Positions 1 to 5,694 of a stretch of DNA of 7,295 nt are shown here, piece after piece. Source of the DNA: Bacillota bacterium. GTDB lineage: Bacteria; Bacillota; Clostridia; Peptostreptococcales; Anaerovoracaceae. A program made the position numbers and the translations under genes. The stretch spans positions 1 to 7,295 of the forward strand of contig JAUNRL010000050.1 of the NCBI GenBank assembly GCA_030535715.1, written 5' to 3'. How positions within the stretch are numbered: position 1 is the first letter of the stretch; the number at the start of each line of letters is the position of its first letter. A model generated the notes under the pieces. It saw nothing but the letters and a program-made list of their open reading frames with translations, was not told where the DNA came from and searched no databases.

Positions 1-37
1 AGAGCATATGCCCTGTGTTTTTTTGGATAAAAAACTG

Positions 38-64
38 TTAGCACTCCATCTCTCCGAGTGCCAA
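38..64 (-). promoter_or_regulatory. CIRCE heat-shock operator (HrcA binding site)
   Basis: On the plus strand the site reads TTAGCACTC, nine spacer bases, then GAGTGCCAA. The CIRCE consensus is TTAGCACTC-N9-GAGTGCTAA, so there is one mismatch, and positions 37 and 65 add one more G-C pair to the arms. CIRCE is bound by the repressor HrcA and controls groESL and dnaK operons in Firmicutes. It sits directly downstream of a minus-strand -10 box and spans the predicted transcription start, the usual place for this operator. The regulated gene must lie to the left of the window; groES-groEL is the best guess because groESL lies near rex in other Firmicutes. The site itself is seen directly; the target is inferred. 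Confidence 0.93.
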
Positions 65-68
65 CTAT

Positions 69-97
69 ACTCTACCCCGATCCGCTTCATTTGTCAA
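69..97 (-). promoter_or_regulatory. Sigma-A-type promoter of a heat-shock operon lying left of the window
   Basis: Read on the minus strand there is a perfect TTGACA -35 box (92-97), a 17-nt spacer and a TAGAGT -10 box (69-74, four of six consensus bases). The start of transcription is predicted near position 62, inside the CIRCE element, so HrcA binding would block initiation. The minus-strand leader continues through an A/T-rich stretch to position 1 with no convincing Shine-Dalgarno sequence or start codon, so the coding region begins outside the window. Confidence 0.82.
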
Positions 98-99
98 CA

Positions 100-141
100 G
101 GTTTTTCGGAAAACCCGGAATTGCTTTTGTGCAAAAGGCAA
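100..141. repeat. Two small hairpins after the P-loop/Asp23-like gene; possible weak terminator
   Basis: Positions 121-141 fold into an 8-bp stem with one bulged G (TTGCTTTT against AAAAGGCAA, loop GTGC). Positions 100-115 give a 6-bp stem (GGTTTT against AAAACC, loop TCGG). They lie between the stop codon of the 291-residue gene at 150 and the heat-shock promoter at 97. Neither is followed by a real T-run on the minus strand, so termination is only a possibility and read-through into the heat-shock operon cannot be excluded. Confidence 0.35.
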
Positions 142-149
142 CGCCCCGC

Positions 150-1025
150 TCAAGAAACCTCCGGCTGCTCCGCCGGATCCGCTGTCTCCTCCTCTTCGGA
201 AATCTCCTCCGGCACCAGATCGCGCACCTCAATATCCACCTTATGCACGTTGAACATGGTCATGGCCTCGATCTGCTCCGCAACCCGCCGCTGGTATGCC
301 CTCGCCTGGCCGGGCAGATCCGGGTTCCAGCAGAAATCGGCAATGATGAATACATCCATGCCTTCCTCGTTCTCCATCCGATAGCCGTTGACGATCACCC
401 TGACCACATGGTAAACGGTGCCCATCTCCAGTTTCACGCATTCGGCGATGTCCGACAGGACCTTCTCTGAAATCTTGTACTCGCCCAGATAGCTGTAGGT
501 GGGACGCACCACGGATTTCTCCGACGGGCCCTTCCACGGACCCAGCTCGCGGAAAATCTTCATGGGCGACATAAAGTAACCGGAAAACTGCCGCTTCAGC
601 TGGAAGGTCGGTGCCGGAATGACATGCTGCCCCATCTCGTGCCGCTGTTTATGGGCAATCTCCCGCTCCGCTTCCGTGGTGATCTCTTCAATATATATCC
701 GTTCGTCGATGCCGTGCAATCCCAGCCGGGCGACGATCTTGTCCACCATCCGGTCCGAAGTGCCCAGCACCAGCATGGTCGGCGGCGCGGCCTCCTCGAT
801 GACCGCACGCACGTTCTTCATGTGATCGTCTTCGGTAAACAGAGCCGTCCGCACCGCGGCGATCTTCGTGGGCTGACGCTTGGCGGAAATGCCGGCCAGC
901 ACCTTGTTCTGGCAGATGAACAGACCATCATCGATGATGCTGACAATGTTCCTCTCCCGGCAGAGGTTGACCGCCTGATAGCTCTTCCCCGTGCCGCTCT
1001 TTCCGACCAGTCCATATATTTTCAT
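150..1025 (-). CDS. P-loop protein with Asp23/Gls24-like C-terminal region, function unknown
   Basis: Encodes 291 residues. A Walker A motif GKSGTGKS is at residues 8-15, and a hydrophobic strand ending in Asp-Asp (IVSIIDDG, 27-34) follows at once. The middle (about 80-170) is not a family I can name; it contains a conserved-looking stretch around HVIPAPTFQLK (134-144) and FSGYF (147-151). Residues about 181-271 resemble the Asp23/Gls24 envelope-stress fold: a first helix, a GTVYHVVRVIVNGY strand, a second hydrophobic strand (VFIIADF) and a late helix ending in EAMTMFNVHKVDIEVRDL. The last 20 residues are an acidic tail. No signal peptide or membrane segment is seen, so it is probably cytoplasmic. 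It is divergent from the ferredoxin gene (83 nt apart) and has a poor Shine-Dalgarno sequence (GGGAAAAAT), suggesting modest translation. The P-loop is certain; the Asp23 assignment is pattern recognition; the biochemical role is unknown. Confidence 0.88.
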   Translation of the reverse strand: MKIYGLVGKSGTGKSYQAVNLCRERNIVSIIDDGLFICQNKVLAGISAKRQPTKIAAVRTALFTEDDHMKNVRAVIEEAAPPTMLVLGTSDRMVDKIVARLGLHGIDERIYIEEITTEAEREIAHKQRHEMGQHVIPAPTFQLKRQFSGYFMSPMKIFRELGPWKGPSEKSVVRPTYSYLGEYKISEKVLSDIAECVKLEMGTVYHVVRVIVNGYRMENEEGMDVFIIADFCWNPDLPGQARAYQRRVAEQIEAMTMFNVHKVDIEVRDLVPEEISEEEETADPAEQPEVS

Positions 1026-1041
1026 GATTTTTCCCGCTCTC

Positions 1042-1070
1042 TTGAATTCCCGCCGGCGATTTGCTATAAT
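1042..1070 (+). promoter_or_regulatory. Strong promoter of the ferredoxin gene
   Basis: A TTGAAT -35 box (1042-1047), an exact 17-nt spacer and a perfect TATAAT -10 box (1065-1070) preceded by TGC, which makes an extended -10. Transcription should start near 1077, giving a leader of about 32 nt. Together with the ideal ribosome binding site this predicts abundant expression, as expected for a general electron carrier. Confidence 0.88.
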
Positions 1071-1081
1071 CCCTTTAGCAA
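1061..1081. repeat. Palindrome over the ferredoxin -10 box and transcription start; candidate operator
   Basis: The arms TTGCTA (1061-1066) and TAGCAA (1076-1081) are exact reverse complements separated by 9 nt. The left arm overlaps the extended -10 element and the right arm covers the predicted start of transcription, so a bound dimer would block the promoter. Spacing and core do not fit the Rex box (TTGTTAA-N4-TTAACAA). Six-base arms can arise by chance, so regulator binding is inference only. Confidence 0.4.
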
Positions 1082-1093
1082 CATGAACTTGTA

Positions 1094-1102
1094 AAAGGAG
1101 GT
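1094..1102 (+). promoter_or_regulatory. Near-ideal Shine-Dalgarno sequence of the ferredoxin gene
   Basis: AAAGGAGGT, with the AGGAGG core at 1096-1101, lies 7 nt before the ATG at 1109. It fixes the start of a gene that is short enough to be missed by length-filtered gene finding. Confidence 0.92.
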
Positions 1103-1108
1103 TATACC

Positions 1109-1279
1109 ATGGCTTATGTAATTAACGACGACTGCATCAACTGCGGAGCCTGCATCGACGAATGTCCGGTAGAGGCCATCACCGCCGGTGACGACAAGCA
1201 CTCCATTGACGCGGATGCCTGCATCGACTGCGGAGCCTGCGCTGGCGCATGCCCGGTTGACGCACCGCAGGAGGGCTAA
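1109..1279 (+). CDS. 2[4Fe-4S] ferredoxin, clostridial type
   Basis: A 56-residue protein, the usual size of clostridial ferredoxins. It has two CxxCxxCxxxCP motifs: Cys9, 12, 15 and 19 followed by Pro20, and Cys38, 41, 44 and 48 followed by Pro49. These bind two [4Fe-4S] clusters, with the fourth cysteine of each motif completing the opposite cluster, as known for the family. The two halves (DDCINCGACIDECPVEA and DACIDCGACAGACPVDA) show the internal duplication clearly. It is a soluble cytoplasmic low-potential electron carrier for enzymes such as pyruvate:ferredoxin oxidoreductase and hydrogenase; its actual partners cannot be read from this window. It is the only plus-strand gene here and is monocistronic, with its own consensus promoter, ideal Shine-Dalgarno sequence and hairpin terminator. 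All eight cluster cysteines are present. Antisense reading frames across it are shadows. Confidence 0.96.
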   Translation: MAYVINDDCINCGACIDECPVEAITAGDDKHSIDADACIDCGACAGACPVDAPQEG

Positions 1280-1304
1280 AATATCAGCACCCCTGAAGGG
1301 AATC

Positions 1305-1338
1305 AATAACCGTTTCCTCGCGAAACGGTTATTTTATT
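1305..1338 (+). terminator. Rho-independent terminator of the ferredoxin gene, shared with convergent rex
   Basis: A perfect 12-bp stem (AATAACCGTTTC at 1305-1316 against GAAACGGTTATT at 1322-1333) with a CTCGC loop is followed by TTATTT, so the T-rich tract begins inside the stem and continues to 1339. It lies 25 nt after the ferredoxin stop. The rex stop codon (1334-1336) sits within the T-tract, so on the minus strand the same hairpin starts immediately after rex. There the stem ends in TTATT followed by GATT, a weaker T-tract, so it probably works in both directions but better for the ferredoxin. Confidence 0.9.
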
Positions 1339-1963
1339 TCCGGTTCATGTGGTAGGCCAGGGAGTGCAGGCTGTCGGTGATGTGCACGTTCTCCACCGCC
1401 ACATGGGAAGGCGTCTCGATATCCACCGGCGCGAAATTCCACAGGCCCTTGACCCCGGCGAAGCAAAGCTTGTCCGCCACCTCCTGGGCCGCATCCTTGG
1501 TGGTGCAGATGACGCCGATGTCGATACCTTCCGCCTCCACGAACTCCACGATATTCTCGTAGTTCATGACTTCGACGCCGTTGATCCTGGTGCCGATCAG
1601 GTTCGGGTTAACCTCGAAGATCCCGGTCACCTCGAAGCCGGTCTTATAATAATAGGTATGACTGACAATGGCCTGACCCAGATGACCCGCGCCGACCATC
1701 ACCATCTTGTATCCGCGGTCCAGGCCGAGAATCGCGCTGATCTCGTGGTAGAGGCCTTCCACGCTGTAGCCGTATCCCTGCTGGCCGAAGCCGCCAAAAT
1801 TGTTCAGATCCTGCCGGATCTGGGACGCCGTGTACCCGGTCAGATGGCTGAATTCATTGGAAGAGATCTTGTCCACGCCTTTTTTGCGCAGCTCGTTCAG
1901 GTACCGCCGGTATCTGGGCAGTCGCCGGATCACCGCGTTTGAGATCTTCGTCTGCTTTCTCAT
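1334..1963 (-). CDS. rex: Redox-sensing transcriptional repressor Rex
   Basis: A 209-residue protein, the normal Rex length. Residues 1-80 form the winged-helix DNA-binding domain, with the recognition segment SQIRQDLNNFGGFG (47-60) followed by QQGYGY. The Rossmann domain begins near residue 86 with the dinucleotide motif GAGHLG (91-96), and the protein ends in a helix of the kind swapped between subunits of the dimer. Rex binds operators when NADH/NAD+ is low and leaves them when NADH rises, derepressing fermentation and NADH-oxidising genes (family knowledge). It lies 3 nt downstream of acpP, with no promoter seen between them and only a weak Shine-Dalgarno sequence, so it is probably co-transcribed and coupled to acpP. 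The end is convergent with the ferredoxin gene. I found no good Rex box in the window, so its targets probably lie elsewhere. Confidence 0.96.
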   Translation of the reverse strand: MRKQTKISNAVIRRLPRYRRYLNELRKKGVDKISSNEFSHLTGYTASQIRQDLNNFGGFGQQGYGYSVEGLYHEISAILGLDRGYKMVMVGAGHLGQAIVSHTYYYKTGFEVTGIFEVNPNLIGTRINGVEVMNYENIVEFVEAEGIDIGVICTTKDAAQEVADKLCFAGVKGLWNFAPVDIETPSHVAVENVHITDSLHSLAYHMNRK

Positions 1964-1966
1964 GAC

Positions 1967-2194
1967 CTACACCTGTTTCTCCACATATTCCACCAGATCC
2001 CTGACCGTGCGGAACTTCTCGGCATCATCATCGGGGATGACCAGGCCGTACTCCTCCTCAACCGCCATGATGATCTCCACCGCGTCCAGAGAGTCCGCCT
2101 GCAGATCTGCCATAAGATGGGAATCGATGTCGATCAGACTTTCGTCGATGTGCAGCTGTCTGACGATGATTTTCTTGACTTTTTCCAATATCAT
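1967..2194 (-). CDS. acpP: Acyl carrier protein
   Basis: A 75-residue acidic helical protein, the normal ACP length. The attachment site for 4'-phosphopantetheine is Ser35 in the motif ADSLDAVE (33-40), followed by the helix EIIMAVEEEYGLVIPDDDAE typical of type II fatty-acid-synthase ACPs. It carries growing acyl chains as thioesters in the cytoplasm. The start is fixed by GGGAGGA about 6 nt before the ATG and by a consensus promoter just upstream. No other fatty-acid-synthesis gene is visible; its only transcriptional partner is rex, 3 nt downstream. It could be the housekeeping ACP or an additional copy with a special role, and the window cannot decide which. The gene symbol is given by family resemblance. 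Confidence 0.94.
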   Translation of the reverse strand: MILEKVKKIIVRQLHIDESLIDIDSHLMADLQADSLDAVEIIMAVEEEYGLVIPDDDAEKFRTVRDLVEYVEKQV

Positions 2195-2214
2195 TCTTCT
2201 TCCTCCCGGGGAAA

Positions 2215-2243
2215 ATTATACACAACCTATTCCCCCAATTCAA
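2215..2243 (-). promoter_or_regulatory. Promoter of acpP-rex embedded in the end of the ABC-F gene
   Basis: On the minus strand: TTGAAT (2238-2243), exactly 17 nt, then a perfect TATAAT (2215-2220). The -35 hexamer lies in the last codons of the upstream ABC-F gene. Transcription should start near 2208, leaving a very short leader that begins almost at the Shine-Dalgarno sequence (2201-2207). It has the same -35 and -10 hexamers and spacing as the ferredoxin promoter. No terminator is seen between the ABC-F gene and acpP, so read-through from the t6A operon may add to expression. Confidence 0.8.
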
Positions 2244-4170
2244 GCCATCTTTCGTAAGCCTCGTCCAGCTCCCGGCGCCGCTTCTCCATGGCCTCGCTCA
2301 GTTCCTGCAGCCTTGCCGGATCGGTCATGACGGCCTGCTGTGTGGTCTGCTCTTCCAGCTGCGCCAGTTCCTCCTCCAGCCGGGCGATCTTCTCCTCCGC
2401 CGCCTCTTTTTCCCGACGCGCCCGACGTTCCCTGGCTTCCCGTTCCTTCTTCTGCCGGCGCATCTCGGCGGCATTCATCGAAGCCTGCTGCAAAGGCAAT
2501 CCGTTGCCTTTGCTCCCCATCTCCTGCAGATGCTGCCGCCCCGAGCGGATCATCTGCTGCTTTTTTTCCATGTAGTCATCGTAGCAACCGAGAAAGCTGG
2601 TCAGACCGCCACCGGACAGTTCCAGGATCCGGGTGGGGATCCGGTTGAGGAAATACCGGTCGTGGGAGACGATGATGCAGGTGCCGGGATACTCCAGCAG
2701 CGCCTCCTCGAAAACCTCCTTCGACTCGATATCCAGATGGTTGGTAGGCTCGTCCAGCATCAGCACGTTGGCGCCGGACATCATGAGTTTCAAAAGGGAC
2801 AGCCTTGCCTTTTCTCCTCCGCTTAATGAGGAAACCGGCAGGAAGACCTGTTCGCCCCGGAACAGAAAGCGGCCCAGCAAATTCCGCAGCTCGCCCTCGG
2901 AATAGAGGTGATAGGCTTCCTGCAGTTCTTCAATCACGGTCAGGTTCGGATCCAGCAGCTGCTGGCCCTGATCGTAGTAGCCGAACTGGACATTGTGACC
3001 AATCCGGATCCGCCCGCTGCCCGCTTCCATCTGTCCCAGCAGCAGCCGCAGCAGGGTGGTTTTGCCCGTGCCGTTGTCGCCCACGATACAGACCCGCTCG
3101 CCCCGTTTGATGTCCAGGGATACATCCCGGAACAGTTCCTTCCGATTGCGGCCGTAACCGAAGCCCATGGACAGCTCGCCGGCCTGCAGCACATCCTTTC
3201 CGCTCTGGTAGTTCTGATGGAAGGTAACCTTCATCCGGTCGTTTTCCCCATCGGGCCGGTCGATCCGTTCCATGGTCTGCAGCACCTTCTCCCGGGAGGC
3301 CGCCCGTTTGGCCAGTTTTTCCGTGCCCCGCTGCTTGAACCGGCGGATCATGTCCTCCTGACGGGCGATTTCCTTCTGCTGTTTTTCGTACTGGCGCATC
3401 TGCGTCTGCCGGCGGACTTTCCGCTCCTGTGCGTAGAACCTGTATCCGCCCTCGTAGATGGAGAGTCTGCGGTGATCGATCTCGAAGATCCGGGTCACCG
3501 TTTCGTCCAGGAAATACCGGTCGTGGGAGACCAGCAGGAGGGTGCCCCGATAACCTTTCAGGTACTGCTCCAGCCACCGCAGGGTGCCGATATCCAGATG
3601 GTTGGTGGGCTCATCCAGCAGGAGAATATCCGGTTTCTCCAGGAGAAGCAAAGCCAACGCCAGCCGGGTCTTCTCCCCGCCGCTTAAGGCCGAGATCTTC
3701 TTGTCCAGATCCTCTTCCCCGAATGCCATGCTGCTCATGATCCCGCGGATCTCACTCTCATAGGAGTAGCCGCCCATCCATTCGTAGCGTTCCCGGATCT
3801 GCTGGTACTGCTCCAGCGCGGTCCGGCTCTGTTCCGGATTCGCCGAAGCCTGGGCCAGCAGTTCCTCCATCTTCCGCTCCATCTCGGGGAAATGGCGGAA
3901 CACCTTCTTCACCTCGTCCCGGATCGGCCCCTCCGCGTCAAAGCCCACGTCCTGTTTCAGGTAGCCGATCTTCAGCTCGCCGGACACGAAAACGTCCCCC
4001 TCATCGCAGGCCGTTTCGCCGGCTAGCACGTTGAGCAGCGTCGTCTTGCCGGCGCCGTTGATGCCGATGATGCCGATTCGGTCGCCTTTGCTCACGTGAA
4101 AAGAGACCCCGTTCAGGATCACATTGGTTCCGTATGCTTTGGTCAGTTCCCTGGCGGAAATTACGATCAT
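2227..4170 (-). CDS. ABC-F family ATPase (ribosome-associated translation factor, YdiF-like)
   Basis: A 647-residue protein with two tandem ABC ATPase domains and no membrane segment, the ABC-F layout. Domain 1: Walker A GINGAGKTT (36-44), signature LSGGEK (162-167), Walker B DEPTNHLD (186-193) and His-switch VSHDRYFL (214-221). A charged helical linker follows (about 245-310), which in ABC-F proteins reaches toward the ribosomal P-site tRNA. Domain 2: GDNGTGKTT (364-372), LSGGEK (449-454), DEPTNHLD (473-480) and a second VSHDRYFL. The C-terminus (about 560-647) is a highly charged coiled coil rich in Arg, Lys and Glu. All catalytic motifs look intact. Such proteins resolve stalled or poorly elongating ribosomes; some give antibiotic resistance. 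The 4-nt gap after tsaD, the length and the gene order match Bacillus YdiF (about 642 residues), so a housekeeping role is likelier than resistance. A GGAG about 10 nt before the ATG, inside the end of tsaD, serves as its Shine-Dalgarno sequence. Confidence 0.95.
   Translation of the reverse strand: MIVISARELTKAYGTNVILNGVSFHVSKGDRIGIIGINGAGKTTLLNVLAGETACDEGDVFVSGELKIGYLKQDVGFDAEGPIRDEVKKVFRHFPEMERKMEELLAQASANPEQSRTALEQYQQIRERYEWMGGYSYESEIRGIMSSMAFGEEDLDKKISALSGGEKTRLALALLLLEKPDILLLDEPTNHLDIGTLRWLEQYLKGYRGTLLLVSHDRYFLDETVTRIFEIDHRRLSIYEGGYRFYAQERKVRRQTQMRQYEKQQKEIARQEDMIRRFKQRGTEKLAKRAASREKVLQTMERIDRPDGENDRMKVTFHQNYQSGKDVLQAGELSMGFGYGRNRKELFRDVSLDIKRGERVCIVGDNGTGKTTLLRLLLGQMEAGSGRIRIGHNVQFGYYDQGQQLLDPNLTVIEELQEAYHLYSEGELRNLLGRFLFRGEQVFLPVSSLSGGEKARLSLLKLMMSGANVLMLDEPTNHLDIESKEVFEEALLEYPGTCIIVSHDRYFLNRIPTRILELSGGGLTSFLGCYDDYMEKKQQMIRSGRQHLQEMGSKGNGLPLQQASMNAAEMRRQKKEREARERRARREKEAAEEKIARLEEELAQLEEQTTQQAVMTDPARLQELSEAMEKRRRELDEAYERWLELGE
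2648..2745 (-). repeat. Copy 1 of an intragenic repeat in the ABC-F gene
   Basis: Two blocks in the second ABC domain, 2648-2670 (23 nt, encoding the His-switch region) and 2727-2745 (19 nt, encoding the Walker B region), are identical at the DNA level to 3509-3531 and 3588-3606 in the first domain. Both pairs have the same offset of 861 nt (287 codons). They reflect the paralogous halves of the protein and could support homologous exchange between them. Confidence 0.85.
3509..3606 (-). repeat. Copy 2 of the intragenic repeat in the ABC-F gene
   Basis: Partner of the repeat at 2648-2745, with perfect blocks at 3509-3531 and 3588-3606 in the first ABC domain. It encodes the Walker B and switch segments of that domain. 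Confidence 0.85.
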
Positions 4171-4174
4171 GGTC

Positions 4175-5191
4175 TCACAGCTCCAGGTTGGGGACAGCGT
4201 CCAGATCCAGACCGGAAACTATGCCGGCCCGGTAATTGTAGTAAGCGGCGCAGCCGATCATGGCCGCGTTGTCCGTACAGAGGATCGGCGGCGGGCAGTA
4301 CAGCCCCAGGCCGTGCTTTTCGCAGGCCTCGCCCAGAAGCTGGCGCAGGCGGCTGTTGGCCGCCACGCCGCCGGCGAGGACGATCTTATCCTCCCTTCGC
4401 TCCAGCGCGGCGCCGACGGTCTTGTTCACCACAACCTCCAGAACCGCTTCCTGGAATCCGGCCGCGACGTCGGGCACATTGATCTCCCGGCCTTTCTGCT
4501 TCTCGCCGTTGATGTAGTTGAGCACGCCGGTCTTGATGCCGCTGAAGCTGAAGTCCAGGCTGCCCTTTTCCAGGTACACCCGCTTGAAGGGCACCGCTTC
4601 CGGATTCCCCTCTTTGGCGATCTTATCGATGAGCGGCCCGCCGGGGTAGCCCAGACCCAGCACCCGGGCCACCTTGTCATAGGCCTCGCCGGCCGCGTCG
4701 TCCCTCGTGCCGCCCAGCACCCGCCAGGTATTGTAGTCCGTCACGTCCACGATATTCGTGTGCCCGCCGGAAATGACCAGAGCCATGAAGGGCGGCTCCA
4801 GCTGCGGACAGGCGATGTAGTTGGCGCAGATGTGGCCGTGGATATGGTGCACGCCGATGAGGGGCTTGCCCGCCGCCAGCGCATAGGCCTTCGCCGTAGC
4901 CAGCCCGATGAGCAGCGCGCCCACCAGACCCGGTCCGTAGGTGACGCCGATGGCGTCGATGTCCGTCATGTCCGCCCCGGCCTCTTCCAGAGCCTGCTCC
5001 ACCACCGGATTGATGTTGCTGAGGTGGTGACGGGATGCGATCTCCGGAACCACTCCGCCGTAGGCCTTATGGATTTCGATCTGCGAAGAAATGATGTTGG
5101 AGCGGACATCCCGTCCGTCCAGCACCACCGCCGCGGCCGTTTCATCACAGCTTGATTCAACTGCCAGTATTGCTGTTTTCCCGTCTATCAT
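4175..5191 (-). CDS. tsaD: tRNA N6-adenosine threonylcarbamoyltransferase TsaD
   Basis: A 338-residue protein, normal for the family. TsaD transfers threonylcarbamoyl from threonylcarbamoyl-AMP to A37 of ANN-decoding tRNAs, acting with TsaB and TsaE. The N-terminus [16 protein letters not shown] (8-23) is the ASKHA phosphate-binding loop. The metal-binding histidines lie in GVHHIHGHI (113-121; probably His116 and His120). GGHT is at 142-145, GGVAANS at 274-280, and the metal-ligand aspartate at Asp307 in DNAAMIG. The reading frame is open for 24 codons upstream, but the start at 5191 is preferred: it has AGGAAACC just before the ATG, overlaps the rimI stop as ATGA, and gives the family N-terminus, whereas the extra codons are the rimI end in another frame. 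The ABC-F gene follows after 4 nt. All key residues look intact. Confidence 0.97.
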   Translation of the reverse strand: MIDGKTAILAVESSCDETAAAVVLDGRDVRSNIISSQIEIHKAYGGVVPEIASRHHLSNINPVVEQALEEAGADMTDIDAIGVTYGPGLVGALLIGLATAKAYALAAGKPLIGVHHIHGHICANYIACPQLEPPFMALVISGGHTNIVDVTDYNTWRVLGGTRDDAAGEAYDKVARVLGLGYPGGPLIDKIAKEGNPEAVPFKRVYLEKGSLDFSFSGIKTGVLNYINGEKQKGREINVPDVAAGFQEAVLEVVVNKTVGAALERREDKIVLAGGVAANSRLRQLLGEACEKHGLGLYCPPPILCTDNAAMIGCAAYYNYRAGIVSGLDLDAVPNLEL

Positions 5192-5694
5192 TGGTTTCCT
5201 TCGTCGTATGCGCTGTCCTTTGCCCCGATCGAAGCAGCCGGCACCGTCCCCTCCCGGCGCCACATGATCAGCGCGTCTTCCTTTTCGTGTTTATAGTAGC
5301 CTTTGCGGACGCCTTCCACCGCAAAACCGAATTTCTCATACAGCGCCCTTCCGGCGTCGTTGGATTCCCGCACCTCCAGGGTCCAGGCTCTGATCCCCTG
5401 CTCCGCCGTGTGCTCCAGCAGAGCTTCAATGATCTGGGAGCCGATCCTGCGGTTGCGGAACCCCGGCCGCACGGCCACGTTGGTGATGTGCCCCTCATCG
5501 TCGATCCACCAGATCCCCGCGTATCCGACAATCTGTCCATCGATCTCCGCCACCAGGTAAAAGGCCAGCGGATTCTCCTCCAGTTCATAGCGCACGGAAT
5601 CCAGGCTCCAGGGGTCGGGAAAGCAGAGCCGTTCCAGTTCATAGATTCCGTCGGCGTCCTCCGGCGCCGCCTGCCGGATGATCATCTCATCCAT
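5188..5694 (-). CDS. rimI: GNAT N-acetyltransferase, RimI family
   Basis: A 168-residue GNAT-fold protein. RimI acetylates the N-terminal alanine of ribosomal protein S18 in E. coli and acts more broadly on protein N-termini in some other bacteria. The acetyl-CoA pyrophosphate loop is RNRRIGSQ (80-87). The hallmark segment [19 protein letters not shown] (106-124) carries the probable catalytic pair Glu107 and Tyr119, by analogy with E. coli RimI. Residues after about 148 form a polar tail of some 20 residues beyond the usual end. The frame is open far upstream, but the start at 5694 is chosen because GGAGGAG (5702-5708) lies 7 nt before it and the family N-terminus [13 protein letters not shown] follows; ATG 5685 would be too far from that site. 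The start overlaps the tsaB end by 8 nt and the stop overlaps tsaD by 4 nt, showing coupling inside the t6A operon. Confidence 0.94.
   Translation of the reverse strand: MDEMIIRQAAPEDADGIYELERLCFPDPWSLDSVRYELEENPLAFYLVAEIDGQIVGYAGIWWIDDEGHITNVAVRPGFRNRRIGSQIIEALLEHTAEQGIRAWTLEVRESNDAGRALYEKFGFAVEGVRKGYYKHEKEDALIMWRREGTVPAASIGAKDSAYDEGNQ

Noticed and set aside
1..37. Heat-shock gene start codon at the ATG on the minus strand near position 7
   Set aside because: There is no good Shine-Dalgarno sequence, and the two visible codons do not suggest a groES or hrcA N-terminus; the true start is probably further left.
1061..1081. Ferredoxin palindrome as a Rex operator
   Set aside because: The total length is 21 bp with a 9-nt spacer and TTGCTA arms, whereas Rex sites are TTGTTAA-N4-TTAACAA or close to it.
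1291..1300. CCCTGAAGGG mini-hairpin after the ferredoxin stop
   Set aside because: It has only a 3-bp stem, with no T-run; the strong hairpin at 1305-1333 explains termination.
1064..1306. 80-residue minus-strand frame covering the ferredoxin
   Set aside because: It is the reverse complement of a clear 8-cysteine ferredoxin with its own promoter and Shine-Dalgarno sequence. The antisense product resembles no known family.
2215..2243. Possible Rex box in the acpP-rex promoter (minus-strand TTGTG next to the -10 box)
   Set aside because: Only one half-site resembles the Rex consensus; the matching TTCACAA or TTAACAA arm is absent, so autoregulation is not supported.
2908..3687. 259-residue plus-strand frame opposite the ABC-F gene
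   Set aside because: Shadow of a gene in which both Walker motifs are intact on the minus strand; no family features.
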